NCBI RefSeq assembly: GCF_030064895.1
Contig: NZ_JASJEB010000105.1
Coordinates: 1-33,131 of the forward strand
Length of the DNA: 33,131 nt
Origin: Crocosphaera sp.
Lineage (GTDB): Bacteria > Cyanobacteriota > Cyanobacteriia > Cyanobacteriales > Microcystaceae
Reading direction: 5' to 3'
Part shown: one piece after another, positions 1 to 7,745 of the stretch
How the letters are laid out: the number at the start of each line of letters is the position of its first letter
How positions within the stretch are numbered: the stretch's first letter is position 1
Translations under genes and position numbers: made by a program
Notes under the pieces: model-generated
What the model was told of the DNA's origin: nothing
Seen by the model: the letters and a program-made list of their open reading frames with translations, nothing else
Databases searched by the model: none

Positions 1-13
1 TTTTTAACCGAAT

Positions 14-62
14 GTCGGGCAGAATTCCCTAACGTTCCATAACTTAGGGATGAATGCCCGAC
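14..62. repeat. Left-end IS hairpin
   Basis: An 8-base perfect outer stem pairs GTCGGGCA (14-21) with TGCCCGAC (55-62). A 7-base inner stem pairs TCCCTAA (26-32) with TTAGGGA (44-50). It lies just beyond the 3' end of tnpA, where the left-end transposase-binding hairpin of an IS605-type element is expected. It could also help terminate tnpA transcription, but it has no clear T tract. Confidence 0.6.
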
Positions 63-87
63 CAACATATAAAACTGCGAAGCATCC

Positions 88-519
88 TTATTTCTTAGTT
101 TCTAACCCTCCTGACTGGTTTTTGATATATTCTTTGACCACTTCTAACGGTGCGCCACCACAAGAAATTATACATTTAGAATCATGCCATAATTTGGCTC
201 GCTTTCCCCAGTAGAAATGAGAAATATGTTCAGAATATTTGTTCCTTAGAATACGACTACTAGCTGATTTGAGAGCAGCAACTAAATTAGAGATATTATT
301 ATCAGGATGTAAGTCAACTAATAGATGAACATGGTCAGGTTCTAAATTACATTCCAGTAGATAACTATTATTTTTTTCTAAGACTCGATTAAATATTTCT
401 TTTATATCATCTAACATCTCTTGGGTTAATACGTTTCGTCTATATTTCGTAACAAACACGATATGTAAATGAATAGAGAAAACTGCATGAGAAATTTTCC
501 TAAGTTCAGTGTGTTGCAT
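88..519 (-). CDS. tnpA: IS200/IS605 transposase TnpA (Y1 HUH)
   Basis: Single-strand-specific transposase of the Y1 HUH family. It cuts and rejoins the top strand at hairpin-flanked ends through a phosphotyrosine intermediate. The 143-residue length fits the family (about 130-155). The HUH motif is seen as PDHVHLLV (around residues 62-69), and the catalytic tyrosine is in EYIKNQ (around residue 131) on the C-terminal helix. The N-terminus HIVFVTKYRR is the typical first strand of the fold. It is divergent from tnpB, with 65 bases between the starts that must hold both promoters. No frameshift or missing key residue is seen. Confidence 0.93.
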   Translation of the reverse strand: MQHTELRKISHAVFSIHLHIVFVTKYRRNVLTQEMLDDIKEIFNRVLEKNNSYLLECNLEPDHVHLLVDLHPDNNISNLVAALKSASSRILRNKYSEHISHFYWGKRAKLWHDSKCIISCGGAPLEVVKEYIKNQSGGLETKK

Positions 520-584
520 TTTGGGATTATAGTGATATAATTATACTAAGTCTTAGAGCGAGAGAATAGCAATTAATAGTTATA

Positions 585-1955
585 ATGCCTACTGTTGTTA
601 GACGATATACATTTCGACTATATCCTAATAAGTCTCAAACGTCAAAGCTATTTGAGGCCAGGCGGTTGCATTGTTATCTTTATAACGCAGCTATTTCTCA
701 AAGGAAAACTGACTATCACTATTTTTCAAAATCTGTCACTTATCTTCAACAACAAAATGCTTTACCTGCTTTCAAAGAATGCTGGCCAGAGTATCAAGAA
801 CTAAACTCTCAAACCTTACAAGCTACTCTTAAAAGGGTGGACTTAAGTTACAATCGATTTATCAAAGGTTTATCTCAAAAACCAAAGTTCAAATCGATTG
901 GGAATTATTCAGGTTGGACTTATCCAGGTCATAGTGGATGGGAGGCTTTAACTGAGGGTAAACATGGGCAAGTTCGTTTGAGAGATTTAGGCATAACTAT
1001 TAGAATGAGAGGGCAAGCTAAACAATGGGGAACTCCCACAACTTTGACCATTATTTATAAGCCTTATCTCAATCAATGGTTTGCGAGTTTTACCGTCAAT
1101 GTTCAAGTTTCTGAGCAAAAATTTGGGTCGGATAGTGACCTTACATATCAATCAATTTTATCTATTGATTTAGGAACTGAAACGGCTTTGACGGCCTACA
1201 ATGGACAAGAGTTTCTAGAAATAGAAAATCAAAGATTTACTAGGGCGGCTGAAAAAAAGATTAAGTCGGCATCAAAAAAACTAAGGAGGAAAAGATGTCC
1301 TAACTACAAGAAAAAAATTAAAGCTTCTAAACGTTGGAAGAAAGCTAGAAAGCAAGTTTCTAAACTTCAAAGAAAAGTGGCTGCACAAAGAAAAAATTGG
1401 CAACATCAAGTAACTACAGATATTTCTCGTCGTTATGACATCGTAGTTACGGAGAAGTTAGAAACTAAAAAGATGACTCGTAAGGCTAAAGCAGGTAGTA
1501 AAAGAAAGCGTCAGAAAGCTGGACTTAATAAGTCAATTTTAGATGTAGGTTTTGGCACTCTTAATAAAATGATTACCTATAAAGTTGAAGCCAAAGGTGG
1601 GTTAGCTTTATTTCTTCCTACCAGGAAAATTAAACCTTCACAACGTTGTCCGAACTGTGGAACTGTTCACAAAGATTGGGCTAATTTATCCAATCGTTAT
1701 CATGTCTGTAATCATTGCAACTTTGAAAATGGACGAGATAAATCCAGTGTGATGGTCATGTATAATGTTGCTACCTATCAGCAACCGGGGTTAGGAACTC
1801 ACCTCGAAATCGTGGATCTCATAAGCTCTACTTCTCGGACTCGTAAACATACTGGCTCTATGAAGCAACTTGGGGAGATGAAGCGACAAAAATCTCAACA
1901 ACATAAGAAAAGTTTGGGGTCTTTAGAAACCCCAACTTCTCAAAAGTTGGGGTAG
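585..1955 (+). CDS. tnpB: IS605 OrfB / TnpB RNA-guided nuclease
   Basis: TnpB, the RuvC-type nuclease of IS200/IS605 elements and the ancestor family of Cas12. It uses an RNA from the element's right end to cut matching DNA and so keeps the element in the genome. The RuvC residues appear intact: D195 in LSIDLGTE, E290 in VVTEKLE, and D385 in NGRDKSS. A four-cysteine zinc finger (CPNCG then CNHC) lies between the last two. The N-terminal helix-turn-helix begins RRYTFRLYPNKSQ. A basic stretch covers residues 223-275. The 456-residue length is slightly long, with a tail of about 70 residues after D385. That tail is encoded by the right-end guide-RNA region, and the stop lies just after the right hairpin. 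The ATG at 585 begins the usual N-terminal sequence. Confidence 0.93.
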   Translation: MPTVVRRYTFRLYPNKSQTSKLFEARRLHCYLYNAAISQRKTDYHYFSKSVTYLQQQNALPAFKECWPEYQELNSQTLQATLKRVDLSYNRFIKGLSQKPKFKSIGNYSGWTYPGHSGWEALTEGKHGQVRLRDLGITIRMRGQAKQWGTPTTLTIIYKPYLNQWFASFTVNVQVSEQKFGSDSDLTYQSILSIDLGTETALTAYNGQEFLEIENQRFTRAAEKKIKSASKKLRRKRCPNYKKKIKASKRWKKARKQVSKLQRKVAAQRKNWQHQVTTDISRRYDIVVTEKLETKKMTRKAKAGSKRKRQKAGLNKSILDVGFGTLNKMITYKVEAKGGLALFLPTRKIKPSQRCPNCGTVHKDWANLSNRYHVCNHCNFENGRDKSSVMVMYNVATYQQPGLGTHLEIVDLISSTSRTRKHTGSMKQLGEMKRQKSQQHKKSLGSLETPTSQKLG

Positions 1956-1960
1956 TTCAT
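1800..1960 (+). ncRNA. Candidate omega-RNA / right-end element RNA for TnpB
   Basis: In this family the guide RNA scaffold derives from the 3' end of tnpB plus the element right end, and the guide itself is the flanking DNA just beyond. Here the last part of tnpB runs into a 9-base-pair hairpin (1930-1952). An upstream GGGG at 1916-1919 could compete with the hairpin's right arm for the CCCC at 1930-1933. If the family rule holds, the guide would be read from about 1960 rightward, into the truncated minus-strand gene. The 5' boundary is a guess; only the hairpin and its position are observed. Confidence 0.4.
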
Positions 1961-3194
1961 TAGTTTCTAATTCTTTTATTCTACCTTGCCAATTTGCGAT
2001 CGCTTTTGGTGGATCTCCTGTTATTAATAAACTAGGAGCAGTATTTTGTTGACTTATTAACTGTTGTGCTTCTAATTTTTTAACTGTCTTTAAAATTTCT
2101 CCTGTTTTGTCTTTAATGTCTTCTTGATTGGCCTCACTACGTTGAAACCCGAATTTAACAATACCGAATAACTCATCTAATTTAACATCAATATCCTTTA
2201 ATAATTCTCGAATATTCTCAAACCCTGAATGAATTTGATTACCTAATTTTATAAAAGCTTCTGTATTATTAGATTGTAATGCAGTTAATTGTTGATCAAT
2301 TTTACTGAATTCACCATTAAGATTATTTTTAATTTCTTCCTTATTTTCTACTGTACAATCATATAATTTAGCCAACTCTGTTAATAAGTTACTATTTTCT
2401 CCTGAGTTATTAATACTTAAATTATTCAATTTTTCTAAAATTAAGTTATTACCTTCATTTATTCCCTGTTGTAACTCTTTAAACATATCCATAGTAAACC
2501 CTGCAAATGCTTTTCCCCCATTAGCAAAATCTTCCTTTAATACTTCCCTAAATGCTTTTAAAAAGTTATTTGATAAAGCCTCTGCGAGATTATAAATAAT
2601 CTTATTAATTACTATTTCTTCTTCTTCTATAGTTTCTAATTCAGATAATATTTTGCTGTTTTCAATAATTACTTGTACTAAATTTCCCCAAATTTTCTTA
2701 TCCTTAATTTGATCAGTATTAAATACCCGTGAATATTTTACATCATCGGATGTTTGTAACATTAAACAAGATAAATTATGTTCTTGTATTAGTATCAAAC
2801 TTGCTTCATCTAAAGATATAATTCCCTCACTGCAAAGTTTTACCCAGTTATCAACCGTATATTTTCCTAACTTTTTAATATGAGGTTTATAAGCAAGATT
2901 AACTTTATTTTCATCCTTCGCTGTTTGTGCAATAATAGCAGCGATCGCAATTCCTACTGCTTTTTTTAAATCATTATTTTGTAGAATTGTGTCATTATCT
3001 TGTAATTTTTCCCCAATTTTATCCCATACCACACTGCCATCATTAGCAATAACCCCTCCCAATACACCCACCAAAGAATTGACTCCCCCTGCTAACAGTA
3101 AAGTTGCTAAAGCAGGAGTTTCAATGGTTGATAATAATACACTGCCTACTGTACCAGCAATACCCAAGACAGAAGCGGTTAAAAGTCGTTTCAT
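1923..3194 (-). CDS. Membrane-anchored coiled-coil protein, probable N-terminal part of a STAND/NACHT-like ATPase cut by the IS
   Basis: 423 codons. Residues 1-55 contain two hydrophobic, glycine-rich segments (MKRLLTASVLGIAGTVG onwards) that look membrane-inserting. Residues 70-240 are helical and acidic. Residues 240-380 are rich in Asn, Glu and Leu with coiled-coil character. Near the end, the segment PPKAIANWQGRIKELET resembles the entry into the NTPase domain of cyanobacterial NB-ARC/NACHT proteins, where a 'GR..EL..L' stretch precedes the Walker A motif. The frame then ends with NELPQLLRSWGF, read from the reverse strand of the IS hairpin. The protein is therefore probably truncated and has lost the whole ATPase. 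The family is inferred from this short stretch only; the N-terminal region is not recognised. Confidence 0.65.
   Translation of the reverse strand: MKRLLTASVLGIAGTVGSVLLSTIETPALATLLLAGGVNSLVGVLGGVIANDGSVVWDKIGEKLQDNDTILQNNDLKKAVGIAIAAIIAQTAKDENKVNLAYKPHIKKLGKYTVDNWVKLCSEGIISLDEASLILIQEHNLSCLMLQTSDDVKYSRVFNTDQIKDKKIWGNLVQVIIENSKILSELETIEEEEIVINKIIYNLAEALSNNFLKAFREVLKEDFANGGKAFAGFTMDMFKELQQGINEGNNLILEKLNNLSINNSGENSNLLTELAKLYDCTVENKEEIKNNLNGEFSKIDQQLTALQSNNTEAFIKLGNQIHSGFENIRELLKDIDVKLDELFGIVKFGFQRSEANQEDIKDKTGEILKTVKKLEAQQLISQQNTAPSLLITGDPPKAIANWQGRIKELETNELPQLLRSWGF
1930..1952. repeat. Right-end IS hairpin
   Basis: Perfect 9-base stem CCCCAACTT (1930-1938) / AAGTTGGGG (1944-1952) with a 5-base loop. 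It overlaps the last codons of tnpB and, on the other strand, the last codons of the gene at 1923-3194. The position fits the right-end hairpin of an IS605-type element. Confidence 0.75.
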
Positions 3195-3424
3195 TCCATC
3201 AGATAATCGTTAACTCTTTTGCCTTATTATAGCGAAATAATAAGATTTCTCGTTTGAATAATTTACCATTGAGAAATATCCAAAACATTACCAAAAAGAA
3301 TTTGTAATCAATCAATATTGATGGAAATTAGCGAATTACTGGAAAAATGAGATGATTCTAGTGCAGCATCGCAATAATAAACCTCTTACAAAAATATTTT
3401 ATGCTACAAAGAGGAGCTATTTTT

Positions 3425-3467
3425 TTGACAATTACAGGCCGATTTAGTATCAGGATTTTATTGTCAA
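3425..3467. other. Inverted repeat in spacer
   Basis: TTGACAAT (3425-3432) pairs with ATTGTCAA (3460-3467) across a 27-base loop. It lies in the 294-base spacer between two minus-strand genes, just downstream of the permease gene. It lacks a T tract directly after the stem on the minus strand, so a terminator role is uncertain. Nothing else is recognised in this spacer. Confidence 0.25.
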
Positions 3468-3488
3468 AATAGATTCATTTTTTGCTCA

Positions 3489-4475
3489 TTAACTAATATA
3501 AAAGTTAAGCAATAAACCCACAACTAAAATTAATTGTGCTGTTAAAATAATGATATAACTAGCAAACTTAATCCGTATTATACCCAACAATAAAATTAAA
3601 CTAGAAATATTAAACAAAGAATTTAATAATAAAAATACTAAACCAGAACCATATAAAATAGAAGATAAAATAGGAGTTAAAAAATAAGCAGAATTGAGAG
3701 AATTAAGAGATAATAGTAAACCAAAGACTATCATAATTAATAGTTGATTTAAAGGAGTTTCACCCCATTGTAAAAGTTGTGCTTGAGGGAGAAAAAATTG
3801 ACAAGCTGTAGAAATAGCAATTCCCACTACAAGAAAACTTCCTAATTCAATAAACTCTCGAATTATATTATCCAAAAATAAAGATAGTTGTTGCCATATC
3901 CCCACAGAAGTTCTAACATTACCCTGAGATTCATATACTAAATTACCTGCACGGTGAAGGGGCTTAAAAGCCTCTAAACCTGATATAATAGTGCCAGAAT
4001 GAACCAGAGTAGAACGACTTTTTAGCACAGAAGATGACTCATCTACTACTATGGATTCTTCTGAATAAGCACTAAAAATTAAACCCACTATAATACTAAT
4101 TAACCAAACTCCTAAAATTCTTAAAAATACTAACGTAGGATGATCTCCCAAAACTTGCCAACTGTTACTAATAACAAAAGGATTAACAGTAGGAGAAGCG
4201 ATCAAAAAACTAATACATAAAGGAATAGAAAAACCCTGTAAAAATAATCGTCTTACTATGGGAAGATTACCGTATTGTCCTACTGGAAGCAAAAAGCCTA
4301 AACTACTACCAATAATAACTGCTAAAATACGAGTACGGGGTAATTTAGCAACTAATTGATGTTCGTCAATAAACACTAATAAAATACTGGATATAACAAT
4401 ACCAATAAGAAGAAAAGGTAAAGAAATTAACAGGTTACTGACAAATAAGGTATAGATATAATTCAGTTGAGACAT
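3489..4475 (-). CDS. Permease of the DUF318/UPF0718 (YraQ-like) family
   Basis: 328-residue integral membrane protein with about eight hydrophobic segments: residues 10-35, 50-70, 85-105, 115-140, then 205-225, 240-260, 265-290 and 300-325. A soluble loop of about 55 residues lies in the middle. The stretch LPVGQYGNLPIVRRLFLQG, followed by FLIASPTVNP, matches the repeated signature of the YraQ/DUF318 permeases, in which the first position is often a cysteine pair. Members of this superfamily include the organoarsenical exporter ArsP, but the substrate of this protein cannot be told. It has no close operon partner: 298 bases separate it from glcD and 294 from the next gene. Confidence 0.75.
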   Translation of the reverse strand: MSQLNYIYTLFVSNLLISLPFLLIGIVISSILLVFIDEHQLVAKLPRTRILAVIIGSSLGFLLPVGQYGNLPIVRRLFLQGFSIPLCISFLIASPTVNPFVISNSWQVLGDHPTLVFLRILGVWLISIIVGLIFSAYSEESIVVDESSSVLKSRSTLVHSGTIISGLEAFKPLHRAGNLVYESQGNVRTSVGIWQQLSLFLDNIIREFIELGSFLVVGIAISTACQFFLPQAQLLQWGETPLNQLLIMIVFGLLLSLNSLNSAYFLTPILSSILYGSGLVFLLLNSLFNISSLILLLGIIRIKFASYIIILTAQLILVVGLLLNFYIS

Positions 4476-4499
4476 ATTTAAAAGAAGTTAGAAGTTAAC

Positions 4500-4572
4500 C
4501 CACTCTATCCTACCCTAACCCTACCCCAACTCTACCCATCTTTAACCCACCCACAACTCTACCCACCCCTAA
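4500..4572. repeat. C-rich short degenerate tandem repeat
   Basis: Degenerate units of the CTACCC / CTAACCC type run through the 5' leader of the permease gene. It is one of several C- or G-rich arrays in the spacers of this window. Confidence 0.5.
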
Positions 4573-4625
4573 ACTCTCCCAGGAGGGAAACTAAGACGCT
4601 AATGTATAGTTGTTTCAAATAAATT

Positions 4626-4696
4626 TGAGACAGAGTAATTTGAGCATCTTGCTCACTATGCTAACAAGAAACGGGGTAGATTTTGTCTCATTTTTT
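4626..4696 (+). other. Stem-loop with T6 tail in the spacer between permease and glcD
   Basis: TGAGACA (4626-4632) pairs with TGTCTCA (4684-4690), directly followed by six T on the plus strand. An inner 5-base hairpin (4642-4646 with 4650-4654) sits in the loop. It looks like a plus-strand terminator, but no plus-strand gene precedes it. On the minus strand it lies in the permease leader. The role is unknown. Confidence 0.3.
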
Positions 4697-4773
4697 CTTG
4701 AATTAACTATCTCTCAACTCTGATGTCTATGAACAACTCAGGGAACAATATAATGCACTTTTTCAACCAAATG

Positions 4774-6231
4774 TCAAGTAGATTTTTTAGCATTTGCTGC
4801 TTCTCCACAGGTTCGAGGAGTGGGAAAAAGTTTACCTGGGTTGGCTAAATTATCGGGGTTAAACACTTTTCTTACCCATTGCATAGTTTCTATGTCTATT
4901 TCGTTAAACATATAAGACATATATTCATTTTTATCGGAACCAATACCATGTTCTCCTGATAGACTGCCTCCTAATTCTACACATAATTTGAGAATTTCTC
5001 CCCCTAATTCTTCTACTTCTTCCCATTGTCCAGGAACCGAATTATCATACAAAATTAAAGGATGTAAATTACCATCTCCTGCATGAAAAACATTGGCAAT
5101 ACTATAACCATATTTTGCTCCTAACTGGTCAATTTTTTCCAGAACAGTGGCCAGTTGTGTACGGGGAACTACACCATCTTGAACAAAATAATCAGGACTA
5201 ATATTACCAGCAGCAGCGAAGGCAGCTTTTCTTCCTTTCCAAAGTTTTAAACGGGTTTCGGGGTCGTTTGCTGTTGTAATTTCTCTCGAACCATTTTGAC
5301 GACAAATATCAGCAACTTTATCCTTATAAGCTGCCACTTCAACTGGTAATCCATCTAATTCTACTAATAAAATCGCTGCTGCATCCCGTGGATAACAATT
5401 GGTTTTAACTGTATCTTCTACCGCATTAATGGAGAAATTATCCATAATTTCCATACCGGCAGGAATGATACCAGAACTAATAATATCAGCCACAGCTTGA
5501 CCCGCAGATTCAACTGTAGTGAAATCCGCTAATACCACACAAATAGTTTCAGGGGTTTTGAGAATTTTTAAAGTGACTTCTGTTGCTATGCCTAACGTTC
5601 CTTCTGAACCCACAAATAACCCGGTTAAGTCATAACCTGGCATTTCAGGAATACTACTACCAACTTCGATAATTGAACCATCAGGAATAACTAATTTTAA
5701 GCCTAAAACGTGATTGGTTGTTACCCCATATTTTAAACAGTGAACCCCACCAGAATTTTCTGCTACATTACCACCAATAGAACAGATAATTTGACTAGAA
5801 GGATCAGGAGCATAATAAAAACCGGCTCCACTAACTGCTTGGGTTACCCAATTATTAATAACACCAGGTTGTACCGTCACCCGTTGATTTTCTAAGTCAA
5901 TGTCAAGAATTTGTTTCATGCGCGCTGTTACAATTAACACGCAATCTTCTACTGGTAACGCACCTCCAGATAGTCCCGTTCCGGCACCTCTGGCCACCCA
6001 AGGGATTTGATTGTCATGACAGATTTTAACAGCAGCGGCCACCTCTTCTGTGGTGCGAGGTAACACTACAATGGCCGGACGTTGACGGTAAGCGGTTAAA
6101 CCGTCGCATTCGTAGGTCAACAATTCTTCTTTGCGACGAATGACCCCATCTTTACCGATCGCTGCTTCTAAAGCTTTGATAATTGGTCGCCATTTTTGAT
6201 CTGTCTTGTTTAAAATCCGATTTAATAACAT
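4774..6231 (-). CDS. glcD: Glycolate oxidase/dehydrogenase subunit GlcD (FAD-linked oxidase)
   Basis: FAD-dependent enzyme oxidising glycolate (or D-lactate) to the keto acid; in cyanobacteria it acts in photorespiratory 2-phosphoglycolate salvage. The 485-residue length is typical. The N-terminal half is a PCMH-type FAD-binding domain, with VVLPRTTEEVAAAVK (residues 55-69) and the glycine-rich GAGTGLSGGALP (residues 82-93). The C-terminal half is the FAD-oxidase C domain, with VFHAGDGNLHPL and the near-terminal SLSGEHGIGSDK. The tail ends FNPDNLANPGKLFP, as usual. A glcE or glcF partner is not nearby, as is common in cyanobacteria. A close D-lactate dehydrogenase cannot be fully excluded on sequence alone. 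Confidence 0.88.
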   Translation of the reverse strand: MLLNRILNKTDQKWRPIIKALEAAIGKDGVIRRKEELLTYECDGLTAYRQRPAIVVLPRTTEEVAAAVKICHDNQIPWVARGAGTGLSGGALPVEDCVLIVTARMKQILDIDLENQRVTVQPGVINNWVTQAVSGAGFYYAPDPSSQIICSIGGNVAENSGGVHCLKYGVTTNHVLGLKLVIPDGSIIEVGSSIPEMPGYDLTGLFVGSEGTLGIATEVTLKILKTPETICVVLADFTTVESAGQAVADIISSGIIPAGMEIMDNFSINAVEDTVKTNCYPRDAAAILLVELDGLPVEVAAYKDKVADICRQNGSREITTANDPETRLKLWKGRKAAFAAAGNISPDYFVQDGVVPRTQLATVLEKIDQLGAKYGYSIANVFHAGDGNLHPLILYDNSVPGQWEEVEELGGEILKLCVELGGSLSGEHGIGSDKNEYMSYMFNEIDIETMQWVRKVFNPDNLANPGKLFPTPRTCGEAANAKKST

Positions 6232-6358
6232 GGGGTTATAATTAATTCTTATATTTTATTGTAGCTGATGTGTTGCCTTTCAGGTATTAAATCAAGTTAT
6301 TTTAGTTGATTTCGGTTTAAAATATTAATATCATAGACAAAAATTAGGAGATAACTAG

Positions 6359-6589
6359 ATGTTGAAAATTAATAAGCATTATGTCTTAGATCAAAATAAT
6401 AATCCGATCGCAGTGCAGATTCCAATTGCTGAATTTGCAAAAATAGAAGAAATCATGGAAGATTATGGACTAGGAAAACTTATAGAAGAAGTGGAAAATG
6501 ATGAAACCTTGTCTAAAAAAGAAGCATTAAAATATCTAGATCAACCATTTAACAAGCAGGATGCTTATATTAAGCTAACACGCATTTAA
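6359..6589 (+). CDS. Orphan antitoxin-like protein
   Basis: 76-residue acidic protein. The N-terminus MLKINKHYVLDQNNNPIAVQIPIAEFAKIEEIMEDYGLGK (given here as residues 1-40) has the look of the small antitoxins that precede RelE-type toxins in cyanobacteria: a short strand, then IAVQ, then a helix of the 'F.KIEE.LEDYGL' type. No toxin gene follows. A possible ribosome site, AGGAG, lies 9 bases before the ATG. The last codons (AYIKLTRI) are encoded by a dispersed 29-base repeat (6571-6599), so the original C-terminus, which normally binds the toxin, seems to have been replaced. Antitoxin family assignment is by resemblance only. Confidence 0.55.
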   Translation: MLKINKHYVLDQNNNPIAVQIPIAEFAKIEEIMEDYGLGKLIEEVENDETLSKKEALKYLDQPFNKQDAYIKLTRI

Positions 6590-6599
6590 ACGACGTATT
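6571..6599. repeat. Dispersed 29-base repeat, copy 1
   Basis: Matches 10884-10912 at 28 of 29 positions (core TAAGCTAACACGCATTTAAA). It supplies the last codons and stop of the antitoxin-like gene. The flanking bases of the two copies are unrelated. Confidence 0.8.
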
Positions 6600-6628
6600 G
6601 AGAAGTTAGCCAACAAATAGTAAAAGCC

Positions 6629-6663
6629 TCACCCCGTCACCCCGTCACCCCATCTCCCCGTCA
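6629..6663. repeat. C-rich short tandem repeat
   Basis: Units of the CACCCCGT type, about four degenerate copies, lie in the 109-base spacer between the antitoxin-like gene and the convergent DUF3531-type gene. Confidence 0.6.
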
Positions 6664-6698
6664 GTAACTGCGGAGTGATTTAACTGCTTACAGTTTAA

Positions 6699-7148
6699 TT
6701 AATTATCCTCGGCAAACATAGCTTCTCGCTTATTAGAAATCGGCCAATCTTCATTTTCTCCGCCAATAATTAATTTTTTAATAACAACTAATTCTTGACT
6801 TAATTGAGTTAAAGAATTGATTAAAACATCGAGGGCAATTAAATCACTGGTTCCCAGATCAAACCAACAACGACCCCAAACTCCTTCGTATTCAAATTCA
6901 GCCATATTGTGCATGGGAGCCATCATCATTTCATCGGATACTTTAGTGTTATAATCCATATAACTAATTTCTACTCCCATATCTTGAACCTGAAGATTTT
7001 CGGCATTAAACCCCCCCAGTTTACCTAAATAAAACCAGGAATTAAATACCTCTTCTAAATACTGTTTTTCCATAGGAGCAGGAATCGTTTCAAACTCCAA
7101 CCAAATCCAAACATTAAAAGGATTAAACTCTCTAAATTGAACTTCCAT
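6699..7148 (-). CDS. DUF3531-type conserved cyanobacterial/plastid protein
   Basis: 149 residues, acidic and soluble, with no signal peptide or membrane segment. The opening QFREFNPFNVWIWLEFE and the block NSWFYLGKLGGFNAENLQVQ are what I recall of the DUF3531 family, which is restricted to cyanobacteria and plants and whose biochemical role is unknown. It is the last gene of a tight minus-strand run: only 11 bases separate it from the CPBP protease gene, which points to one transcript with DUF3326 and the protease. The family name is from memory. Confidence 0.65.
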   Translation of the reverse strand: MEVQFREFNPFNVWIWLEFETIPAPMEKQYLEEVFNSWFYLGKLGGFNAENLQVQDMGVEISYMDYNTKVSDEMMMAPMHNMAEFEYEGVWGRCWFDLGTSDLIALDVLINSLTQLSQELVVIKKLIIGGENEDWPISNKREAMFAEDN

Positions 7149-7159
7149 AAGACCATTAA

Positions 7160-7729
7160 CTAAGAACTAACATCACTATTTCTATTATTAAACTTCCAGA
7201 GCGCACTGGACATCCAATTTGTAATAATATGGGCCGTAATAGGAACCAATAAATTATCAGTCATTAAAGCACTATAACCAAGAGCAAACCCGACAATAGT
7301 TGCCCAAACCACATAAGGCCATTGTTGGGAACCACTTAAATGCAAGACCCCAAAAACTAAACTAGATAAAATTAGTGCGAAGAAATCGTATCCTAAAGCC
7401 GGTAACATCACCCCACGAAACAATAATTCTTCACTGAGACCGGGTAATAAACCTAACCAAATTAAATCAGGCCAAACTAAGGGTTTTAACACTAATTGTA
7501 GGTAAGCATCTGCACTTTGACTATAAGCCGGCCACAAACGATAAACAATACTACTAGCAATAATAATTATAGCGGCTAAAGCAGCCCCATAGAGTAGTCC
7601 ATCGGTAGAAAATTCAATCTTTATTAAAGCAACAGAGCCAAAATATTGCCATAGTTTAGCGATGATTAATAAGATAATTGCAGTTACTCCCATCACCACT
7701 AAAATTTGGGTGCGGGTTAACGGTTCCAT
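7160..7729 (-). CDS. CPBP-family intramembrane metalloprotease (CAAX protease-like)
   Basis: Membrane protein of 189 residues from the chosen start, with about six hydrophobic segments. The three family motifs are visible: EELLFR at residues 100-105 (EExxxR), FGVLH ending at H130 (FxxxH) and HIITN at 167-171 (HxxxN). These residues bind the catalytic zinc of Rce1/CPBP proteases. The open frame extends 33 codons further upstream, but that part overlaps the end of the DUF3326 gene. The ATG at 7729 begins 16 bases after that gene's stop and is preferred. Cyanobacterial members are often linked to membrane-protein maintenance; the substrate is unknown. Confidence 0.85.
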   Translation of the reverse strand: MEPLTRTQILVVMGVTAIILLIIAKLWQYFGSVALIKIEFSTDGLLYGAALAAIIIIASSIVYRLWPAYSQSADAYLQLVLKPLVWPDLIWLGLLPGLSEELLFRGVMLPALGYDFFALILSSLVFGVLHLSGSQQWPYVVWATIVGFALGYSALMTDNLLVPITAHIITNWMSSALWKFNNRNSDVSS

Positions 7730-7745
7730 ATCAAAAGAATTGGGA

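Larger units (their letters stand above)
10..1960. mobile_element. IS200/IS605-family insertion sequence (IS605-like, divergent tnpA/tnpB)
   Basis: The element holds a Y1 HUH transposase (tnpA, minus strand) and a TnpB RuvC nuclease (plus strand) transcribed away from each other from a short shared spacer, the arrangement of IS605. Each end has a strong stem-loop: 14-62 on the left and 1930-1952 on the right. Such elements have subterminal hairpins recognised by TnpA rather than terminal inverted repeats, and make no target duplication. The exact ends are not resolved; they lie a few bases outside the hairpins. Both genes look intact, so the copy may be active. The right end sits inside the minus-strand gene that ends at 1923. 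Confidence 0.85.

Noticed and set aside
2989-3213. Plus-strand frame opposite the coiled-coil gene
   Set aside because: Shadow of the minus-strand gene's hydrophobic N-terminus; no ribosome site.
4700-4775. A short plus-strand frame (reads SDVYEQLREQYNALFQPNVK) just before the end of glcD
   Set aside because: About 24 codons with no start and a stop directly upstream; could be a relic but is too short to support.
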